The notes beneath the pieces were generated by a model. The model was given only the letters and a program-made list of their open reading frames with translations. It did not search any database and was not told the DNA's origin. This document shows positions 25,401 to 32,500 of a stretch of 32,500 bases of DNA, in pieces (the first letter of the stretch is position 1; every line of letters starts with the position of its first letter). This DNA is from Armadillidium nasatum. Its lineage: Eukaryota > Arthropoda > Malacostraca > Isopoda > Armadillidiidae. Both the position numbers and the translations under genes were made by a program. The stretch spans positions 1 through 32,500 of the forward strand of contig SEYY01000700.1 in NCBI GenBank assembly GCA_009176605.1, written 5' to 3'.

Positions 25401-26010
25401 GAGAAATGAGGCAGTGAGCAGAATAAAAAAGTTAAGAAGATTCATAGGTAGTCTAAATTATTTTAGAAGCTCCACTCCTGGCCTCTTAGGTATATTGGTG
25501 CCACTCTTGGAATACTTAAAAGGTTCACCATACTCACAGAAACGAGTAAGATGGAATATTGTAGCAGAAGAAGCTTTTGAGAAAGATAAACAAGCATTAC
25601 AACTGGCAGTACCTTTAACATTTCCAAGTTCAGAAGCTCTCTTATCTTTATATACTGATGCATCAGATAAGGCAATTTCTGGAGTACTTATATCATCAGA
25701 AAATGATATTAATAATTCACTAGGATTTTACAGCACATCTTGTCAAATACAGAATGTAACTATTCGATTTTTAGCAAAGAACTTTTAGCTATAATCAAAT
25801 CATTGAAAAAGTTCACACATTTTATAGAGAGAAAATCTGTCCAAATATACTGTGATAATTTATCTGTTGTGCAATCTGTTAAAATAACCACAGACAGCAA
25901 AAATCTTGTGTTCAGGGAGCAAAGATACTCATCTTATCTGTCAGAGTATGATCTCACATTCAAACACATCAGATCAGCTGAAAATATTCTGGCAGATTTC
26001 CACTCACGGG

Positions 26011-26041
<31 letters not shown>

Positions 26042-26170
26042 AGACCAAGTTTCTGAATCAATTAATATAAACGTGATGCAAGATAGTCTTTCTTTTATAT
26101 CTGCTATATTTAGAACTTTTGCTGCAGATATATTTAGAAGGTTTAATCACTTTAATTATAAGAAATTACT
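25401..26170 (+). pseudogene. RT connection and RNase H of the gypsy-type element
   Basis: RIKKLRRFIGSLNYFR and VPLLEYLKGSP are the RT thumb/connection region. LYTDASDKAISGVLIS holds the first RNase H Asp; FSKELLAIIKSLKKFTHFIE and QIYCDNLSVVQ the next ones; SYLSEYDLTFKHI and ENILADFHSRD the C-terminal part with the final Asp. A frame change near 25750 divides it. Nine consecutive AAT codons at 26013-26039 put nine Asn directly after the RNase H domain, a microsatellite expansion inside coding sequence. Confidence 0.8.
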
Positions 26171-26676
26171 TGAAGAACAAATGAAAGATGATTTCTTAAA
26201 AAGTATATTGCAAAATCCTGAAGAATCTTCACTTGAAATTATTAAAAGAAAAGTGATGCATGAAAATGAAGAAACTGAGCTTGTCATGGATGTTAGTAAG
26301 CCACAATATCCAAGATTAATTATTCCTGAATCCATGATAACTGAATTTATAAAGCATTTCCACGCTTTGGGGACATTTAAGAATCAATAAAACATTAAAT
26401 AAATTGAAAAAAGTAGCAGTCTGGCCATCAATGAGAAAAACAATAAGAGAATTTATATCAAGGTGTGATCCCTGCTTGAGAACTAAAATGCACAAAAATA
26501 TCAGTCCTCTATATAAAAAAAAAAAATTGACACCACTTGAGTATATATTTGAAGATGTCCATTTTGATATTTTAAATGTTCCAAGATTAAAGGGTACAAG
26601 TATCTTTTAACACTAATAGGTAGATACAGCAGATATCCTTATGCATATCCATTGAAAAATATAGAAGCTAAAACCA
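26171..26676 (+). pseudogene. Integrase of the gypsy-type element, N-terminal part up to the SINE insertion
   Basis: MITEFIKHFHALGTF carries the His pair of the zinc-binding domain. CDPCLRTKMH, after a frame change and stop near 26385, carries the Cys pair. The core starts EYIFEDVHFDIL with its first catalytic Asp; a further frame change near 26605 gives LTLIGRYSRYPYAYPL. Similarity stops at about 26676, where the SINE begins. Confidence 0.8.
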
Positions 26677-27221
26677 TTTTATTTATTTATTTAAGTTATC
26701 ACCATCACTCACGGGCAGAGCCCTATTCGAGGAGTGTGGTTCTTAGCCAGGGAATTGAGTTATATGTTATTTCTGACCAAGATGATATGTTACACAGATT
26801 ATTTGAGTTTTAGATAGCGAAACCCTGCTCCGGTACAGACCAATCAAGTTTATTTTTTCCACCGGTGGGCGTGGTTTCAAATCCTTGAAAGGCGACCTTC
26901 TCTGTAGGAGCAATTTAGAGAGAATTTGATATTGTATGTATTGAAAGAGCGTGGAATGCTGTAAGTGTTGGCTATGTTTTTAAGCAATATGTGAGTATTG
27001 AGATTAGCGTAATAATGCACCGTGCCGTAAACTGTAATTAATTAATTAACTACAGAAAATCTCCTGCAAACGACAATTTTTTATGTCCGTTCAGGTAACT
27101 GGGTCAGAGGTTCAAGCCTCGATTTATATCCTTTGCAGTACACACGCGAGAACGAGGGACGAACCTCGTTCCCCTAAGCCAGAGAAAAACTGACTTTACT
27201 CACTGAGCTACCGTGAACTCC
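26677..27221 (-). mobile_element. tRNA-derived SINE with a LINE-like 3' tail
   Basis: On the minus strand the head near 27221 reads GGTAGCTCAGTGAGTAAAGT, a good pol III A box; about 50 bases on, GAGGTTCGTCCCTCG is a B-box-like T-arm. Between them GTCAG-TTTTTCT-CTGGC forms a five-pair anticodon-type stem with a seven-base loop. A body of about 420 bp without coding capacity follows. The 3' end holds GAATAGGGCTCTGCCCGTGA and then (TAAA)n, similar to the 3' terminus of LINE C. It interrupts the integrase core between its first and second catalytic Asp. I see no clear target duplication. A second B-box-like motif, GGTTCAAGCCTCG, lies on the plus strand at about 27109-27121. Confidence 0.75.
26695..26740 (-). 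repeat. LINE-like 3' tail shared by the SINE
   Basis: About 30 of 34 bases (CACTCACGGGCAGAGCCCTA and flanks) agree with the reverse complement of the LINE C terminus at 21685-21720 and, a little less, with copy F at 27820-27853. The CCCTATTC wording is that of LINE C rather than F. Confidence 0.8.
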
Positions 27222-27786
27222 AATAGATACAATGGTAAAAGAATTTGTACCAACTGGTTATGTGGTAAACACATACCTTACTGATAGAGTTACCCAGTTT
27301 TCAAGTGAAATTTTTAAGGCAGTTTGTAAAAATTTGGGATCTGATCACAGATCTACAACAGCATAATGTCCACAGAGTAATGGTCTGATTGACAATTTCC
27401 ATAAAACACTTTTATCAACATTCAGAACAATGTTAACTGAAGTAAGTAGTACGAGCTGGCTTGAGATATTCCCATTTTCACTTATTTGCCTACGCACTGC
27501 TCCATTTCATGATTGTGGGCTTTCTCCAACGCTATTTATGTATGGTCAGAATATAAGAATTCCTGGTGCATTGATAGATTCTTCAAATAATCCTTGGCCA
27601 TTGGTACAACAAACTTATGCAGAAAAACTACAAACACTGTTCTCAATGCCTTTGTCTCCAAAATTTAAATCAAGAAATGCGAAAATATATGTGCCAAGGA
27701 CATTAGATGTATGCAAACATATACTAATCAAAGATGCCCAGTATGAAAAAAGTAAACTCGCACCAGCATAACATGGGCCGTATTCG
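27222..27786 (+). pseudogene. Integrase core continuation and first half of the GPY module
   Basis: After the SINE the frame resumes with DTMVKEFVPTGYVVNTYLTD (second catalytic Asp at 27283-27285). The final acidic motif reads PQSNGLIDNFHKTL, so the usual catalytic Glu is Asp (27391-27393). A TAA stands just before the PQSNG motif at about 27364. SPTLFMYGQNIRIPG follows, then KSKLAPA, a TAA where Tyr is expected, and HGPYS at 27772-27786. The LINE F poly-T starts at the next base. Confidence 0.8.
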
Positions 27787-27952
27787 TTTTTTTTTTTTTT
27801 TTTTTTTTTTTTTACAGAACGCCACCGCTCACGGGCAGAGCCCTTTTCAAGGAGGGGGCACACACACATAGAGAGAGAACTCGTTTAAACACACACACAC
27901 CTAACGCACAGCCCTCAGGTGGGCGCAGACGGAAGCCTTGAAGAGTGGAAGG

Positions 27953-30784
27953 TTAAATACAAAAGGAAAAATAGTTGAAGGTAGAGAGTTCCACAGAATA
28001 GAGGTGGCTGGAAAAGAAAGAGGTACCACAACGGGCTAGCCTGGGATTTCCTACGTCCACACAAAATTGGTGCGAAAGCAGGGCACCCCTTGTGCAACGA
28101 GGACGACGCAATGGTGGAGGAATGCGAGAGGCCAATTCCCTCGAGCACCTGCCATTGTAGTACCTATAGAAAAGAGATAGCGCACCAACGTCACGTCGCA
28201 GAGACAGAGGGTCAAGAGAGTTTGAAAGTAGGGGACAGTTAATTAATCTTTTAGCTTTTGACTCAACCCTATCCAGAAGAGAGGAGGAGTCCGGAGCCCC
28301 CCAAATGTGAGAACAGTACTCCATACAAGGGCGAATAAGACCCTTATATATTTGGAGTAACTGTTCAGAAGAAAAAAATTCTCGCAATCTGAACAGAACT
28401 CCCAGCTTCTTAGAGGCCGCTTTAGCAACCATTGTGATATGTGGTTTCCAAGATAGTTTGTTGTTTATGTTTAGACCAAGAATGTTAATGTTCATTTACA
28501 GGTGAGACGGGAGAGCCATCGAAGAGGATAGGAAAGTTAGGAGGTGTTTTTGAGAGGGAGATGTGAAGAAGTTGAGTTTTTAAAGAGTTGAATTTCACAA
28601 GGTTGCTATGACCCCACCGGGAAATCCCATCCAGATCGGCAAGAATAGAATCGGAAAGTTGAAGACGAGAAGCAAGTCTAGAAGCAAAAGAGGGAGCAGA
28701 TTTGAAATGAGTAGAAGAATGTAGAGTTGAATCATCAGCATAAGAGTGAACAGAGTTAGAAGTGCAGTGAGAAGATCGTTAATGAAAAGTAAGAATAAGG
28801 TTGGAGATAAAACAGAACCCTGAGGAACACCACAGTTGACAGAAAAGGAGGAAGAGGTCGCTCCATCTACAACTGCCGAAATGGAACGATCTGAGAGAAA
28901 ACTAGACAAGAGTAAGCAAAGAGAAGGAGGAAACCCAAAGGAAGGGAGCTTAGAGAGTAGTAACGCATGCCATACCCGGTCGAAAGCCTTGGATATGTCA
29001 AGCGCCACCACACAAGACTCCCCGAAGTCCCTAAGGGCAGAAGACCATAGATCAGTAAGATAGGAAAGTATGTCACCAGTTGACCTCGAGCGTCGAAAGC
29101 CATACTGGTGATCAGAAAGAAGAGAATGAGACTCCAAATGATCCAGGAAATGAGAGTTGAGAAGAGTTTCAAAAATTTTAGATAGAACACAGGTGAGAGC
29201 TATAGGTCGATAGTTAGAAGGGTCAGAGCGACTACCTTTTTTCGGGATCGGCTGAACAAACGCACGCTTCCAGCATTGAGGAAAAGTATTAGTATTAAGG
29301 CATAGAGAGTAGAGCTGAACGAGGACAGGCGCTAACTCGGAAGCACACTCCCTCAGAACACGAGGGGGAATGCCATCCGGGCCACTGGCCTTCCTGACGT
29401 TCATAGATTTCAGGATCCCATGCACCCGATCATGAGTAATTACAGGCAGAGACATGGGACACCTGAGAGGAGAAGGAGTAGGAGGAGGGATGCCAGAATC
29501 GAGCAGGGTGGAATTAGATGAAAAAAGGAGGCCGAAGAGATTAGCCTTTTCAGAAGGAGTATTAGCTAACAGAACCATCAGAGCGAATAAGAGGAGGAAA
29601 GGCAGATTTACAGAAGTTGTTAGAGATATTTTTGACAAGAGGCCAGAAATTTTTATCAGTAGGAGAGCCATGGAGGTCAGCGCACTTCCTTTTTAATGAA
29701 AGTACGCTTAGTCCGTCGAAGAACATCCCTGCAACGATTCCGAGCTGAATGAAAATTAGCAAGAGTGATAGGAGAAGGAGAGTTTTTCCATTCACGATAA
29801 GCATTGTCTCTCTCGCGAAGGGCAAGAGAACAGCCGTCATCGAACCATGGATTTTGAGGAGAAAAAGATTTAGTTGAAGATGGAATGAATCTGCCCATCC
29901 CGTCAAGGATTACGGCCCCTACCTTTTCAGCAGAGACAGAAGCGTCCCCCGAGACAAAGCAAGATTCACTCCAATGATAGTTAGCAAAGAAGCGGCGCAT
30001 TGCCCCCCAATTAGCCCGATTAAAGTGCCAGAAAGTACGTTTAGGGCATGGTGGAGCTGTTGGAGAGAAAGCATTATAACTAAGAGCTATAAGATTATGG
30101 TCAGAGTTACCAATAGGAGGGAAAATGGTGTATTTATAACTAGAAGGAGTAGTGGTGAAGCATAAATCAAGTGTATTCAAGAATTGGTTAGGACGATCTG
30201 GAATGTGTGTGGGTTCCCTAATCAACTGCTCCAGATCGTTAAGAATGCTGAATGATTTGGCCTCCCTCCCACCTGTATCAGTATGAGAGGAGCCCAACCA
30301 TTCAGTGTGGTGTACGTTGAAATCCCCTAAATAGAGGACTTCAGCATTTGGATGAGAAGAAGTGACAGTCTCGTGAGTAGTAGTAAGATATTGAAAAAAA
30401 ACTGGAAAATCTGTTCCATTAGGGGAAGCAGTAGCAGAAACACAAGATAATTGTAGTAGTAGGAAGACAGATTTTAAGCCATAAGACGTCGAAATTAGGA
30501 GATTCTAGATTTACGAGACATATAACAGGATTGTTAAAGTTAATATAGGCACAGACTCCACCATTTAGACGGAAATTGTGAAAAAAGTTGTAGTTAGAGA
30601 CATTAAGATTGCTAGAGAAAGAATCCCTGTCCAACTGGGTCTCAGACAGAAGTAAAAGGTTAGGAAGAGAGGTAGTGAGGTAGTGTTCAACAGACGCGAG
30701 ATTAGATCGAAGGCCACGAACGTTAGCAAAGGAAATGGAAAGCCCCCGTCTACGCCCAACCCCACGATCACTCGAATTAGGCAT
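27953..30784 (-). pseudogene. LINE F endonuclease/reverse transcriptase gene with single-base indels
   Basis: Domains from the ATG at 30784: endonuclease with SISFANVRGLRSNLASVEHY, LLLSETQLDRDSF, then LGDFNVHHTEWLGSSHTD near 30290-30340, NQFLNTLDLCFTTTPSSY and GNSDHNLIALS (SDH motif). Linker with ARNRCRDVLRRTKRTF. RT with KASGPDGIPPRVLRECAS, NYRPIALTCVLSKIFE, DHQYGFRRSRSTGDILSYL, VALDISKAFDRVWHALLLS, NCGVPQGSVLSPTLFLLFIN and an intact YADD at 28731-28742, then PCMEYCSHIWGAPDSSSLL and the C-terminal region. Breaks are one-base events: near 30445 (end of the first 121 codons), near 29700, an extra base near 29585, a lost base near 28770 just before YADD, and an extra base near 28490 that restores the frame. 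The RT between 29580 and 28775 is uninterrupted. Few lesions suggest a fairly young copy. Confidence 0.88.
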
Positions 30785-31295
30785 TTAAAAAAAAACGTAA
30801 ACGTGCACACACAAACACACACACAATCACGCAAGTACGCTCGTAACCATACACTTAAACACACACCCATGCACGCACCCGCGCAAGCACACAATATAGT
30901 AAACTAAAATAATTAATATTAATATCATTAAAACTATTAAAATCAATATTAAAAATATTAAACCTGTAATTATTAAAATAGATTATGAGGTAAATTTATG
31001 TTAATGAAATTTAATTATTAGAACGTACGGAGAAAATATATATTAAATTTAAAACGGTAAAATTTTACTTAGGTTAAAAATCATATTTATCTTGCATATG
31101 TCGAACTACACTGTCAATAAAAATATAATTAATTAAAAACACTTAAAAAAGAATTAAAACACTGAGCACTATAAAAAAATTAAAAACAAAACCACACATT
31201 TAGAACGAAATAAAACAGAAAAAAAACACAAACACACACTAGCATAAGAACACTGACAGACACGTTTTTTCACTAAGAGAGCTAAGCTAAACTAA
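30785..31295 (-). other. Putative 5' leader of LINE F, CA-rich then AT-rich, no gene
   Basis: On the plus strand 30795-30895 is rich in ACACAC and GCAC words and then falls to very AT-rich sequence. I find no ORF1-like frame. Its assignment to LINE F rests on the gypsy reading frame resuming at about 31296. Confidence 0.5.
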
Positions 31296-31400
31296 ACTGT
31301 GGTAAGAAGATTGGGAAATAATATTTACTACTGGAACAGAAAGAGAATTGACTGCGTGAACAAGATTAATGTTAAGCCATATTTCAAGGTGGATGACTAG
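31296..31400 (+). pseudogene. C-terminal end of the gypsy integrase (second half of the GPY module)
   Basis: The frame at 31296-31400 reads TVVRRLGNNIYYWNRKRI, then DCVNKINVKPYFKVDD and TAG. This matches in pattern what should follow GPYS in a gypsy integrase tail (a V..R.G.N.YY segment and a VN..NVKPYF ending). It is in the same orientation as the rest of pol and 3.5 kb from it, with LINE F exactly between. The match is by eye. Confidence 0.6.
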
Positions 31401-31408
31401 GGAGATTC

Positions 31409-31466
<58 letters not shown>

Positions 31467-31647
31467 TGTAAAAATATTTATAATGGTGAAAGTGAATGAG
31501 AAAAAAAGGGCCTGTTAATCTAAAAGTGTGTAATTAAGCAAAGAAAAATAAAATAATGTGATTACAATACATAATTAAATAAGAAAAAAAAAAAAGTTAA
31601 AATCAAAGTGCTTTCAAAATGTAATATTAATGATAAAAAATCAAGTG
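31401..31647. repeat. (TAA)n and a candidate polypurine tract
   Basis: About 60 bp of (TAA)n at 31407-31466 begins six bases after the gypsy stop codon. GAATGAGAAAAAAAGGG at 31494-31510, followed by CCTGTTAATC, looks like a polypurine tract next to an LTR start (TGT...), but I could not match the following sequence to the left end. Confidence 0.45.
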
Positions 31648-32195
<548 letters not shown>

Positions 32196-32200
32196 TATAT

Positions 32201-32465
32201 TAAATTAGAAGAGGATAACCAAAATTGTTCAGTAACTATAACTTAATGTTATTAGTTGTAATGTTTTGGGCAATTTATGAGTTGTCAGTAATCGAAAAAA
32301 AATAAAATAAAAGTAATGTGATAGTGTCAATTTACTTTATGTACGAGATATGTATTTTTTATATTAGAAGAGAGTAACTCAAATCGATCTATAACTATTA
32401 TCCGATTTATTAGGTGTAATGTTTTGAACAATTTATGTTTCATAAAAAAAAGAAAAGTAAGAAAA
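32201..32465 (+). repeat. Two diverged tandem units of about 159 bp
   Basis: TAAATTAGAAGAGGATAACC at 32201 and TATATTAGAAGAGAGTAACT at 32360 start segments that stay alignable for about 100 bases, including GTAATGTTTTGGGCAATTTATG versus the same word with GAAC. Many substitutions separate them, so the duplication is old. The second unit may run past the window. Confidence 0.7.
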
Positions 32466-32500
32466 AACTTTTATTATAATTTTTTTAAAGAAAAATTTCA

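Larger units (their letters stand above)
27787..31295 (-). mobile_element. LINE copy F: nearly full-length jockey/CR1-like retrotransposon
   Basis: It begins with T27 and the conserved tail. The minus-strand ORF starts at the ATG at 30784 and spans about 2.8 kb with endonuclease and RT. It sits exactly between two halves of the gypsy GPY module, which fixes its outer limits; the 510 bases upstream of the ORF (CA-rich, then AT-rich) would then be its 5' leader. No separate ORF1 is visible. I see no unambiguous target-site duplication. Confidence 0.88.
22701..31400 (+). mobile_element. Dead Ty3/gypsy-type retrotransposon, interrupted by a SINE and a LINE
   Basis: Gag, nucleocapsid knuckle, protease, RT, RNase H, integrase and a GPY-type C-terminus follow one another on the plus strand, the order of Ty3/gypsy elements. 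The insertions at 26677-27221 and 27787-about 31295 are foreign; without them the internal region is about 4.6 kb. LTRs are not confirmed. Each enzyme has frameshifts, stops or catalytic changes, so the copy is inactive. Confidence 0.85.

Noticed and set aside
27060-27221. Functional tRNA gene on the minus strand
   Set aside because: A- and B-box-like motifs and an anticodon-type stem are present, but the acceptor stem does not close and the sequence continues into a SINE body with a LINE-like tail.
28836-29696. Plus-strand ORFs inside LINE F and similar opposite-strand frames in the other LINE copies
   Set aside because: They lie antisense to conserved RT motifs and have no domain of their own.

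Overview
This is eukaryotic, AT-rich, intron-like or intergenic DNA from an arthropod. The evidence is a split protein-kinase exon with splice sites, several animal transposon families, poly-A-tailed non-LTR retrotransposons, a tRNA-derived SINE and very long (TA)n and (TAA)n arrays. A decapod crustacean is my best guess. The microsatellite load and the LINE family resemble what I know from shrimp, crab and crayfish genomes, but this is inference. I see no prokaryotic gene organisation.

Layout. 1-2.1 kb: a broken copy of an arthropod-wide repeated gene family with CxxC motifs, behind a splice-acceptor-like site. 2.9-4.5 kb: two fossil pieces of a Tc1/mariner-type transposase (DUF4817-like N-terminus), with a 211-bp TA-flanked MITE between them. 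4.8-7.33 kb: a (TA)n array holding two elements side by side, a 1671-bp DD41D transposon with near-perfect terminal inverted repeats (TIRs) and a 533-bp MITE. 7547-7700 (minus): the only convincing host coding sequence, an exon of a PRKX/Pka-C3-type kinase with catalytic-loop and DFG motifs. 8.39-9.92 kb: a truncated jockey/CR1-like LINE (copy A, minus). 10.4-10.8 kb: 360 bp of (TA)n. 11.4-14.66 kb: a heavily decayed related LINE (copy D, plus). 14.8-15.57 kb: the 3' end of a third, RTE-like LINE (copy E). 15.58-18.5 kb: (TA)n arrays and unassigned sequence. 18.6-22.46 kb: LINE copy B (minus) split by LINE copy C (plus). 22.7-31.4 kb: a dead Ty3/gypsy-type retrotransposon with gag, protease, RT, RNase H and integrase, interrupted in the integrase core by a SINE and in the C-terminal GPY module by a nearly full-length LINE (copy F). 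31.4-32.5 kb: (TAA)n, (TA)n and a diverged 159-bp duplication.

Nothing here works as an operon. The window is a repeat-rich tract around one exon of a kinase gene transcribed on the minus strand, with at least two levels of nested insertion. The most informative points are: the SINE whose 3' tail matches the resident LINE tail, suggesting LINE-driven mobilisation; the split GPY module that brackets the LINE insertion; the LINE-in-LINE insertion at matching coordinates; and the DD41D transposon whose visible disabling lesions lie within about 50 bp. All transposon ORFs I examined carry frameshifts or stops, so I see no intact mobile-element protein.
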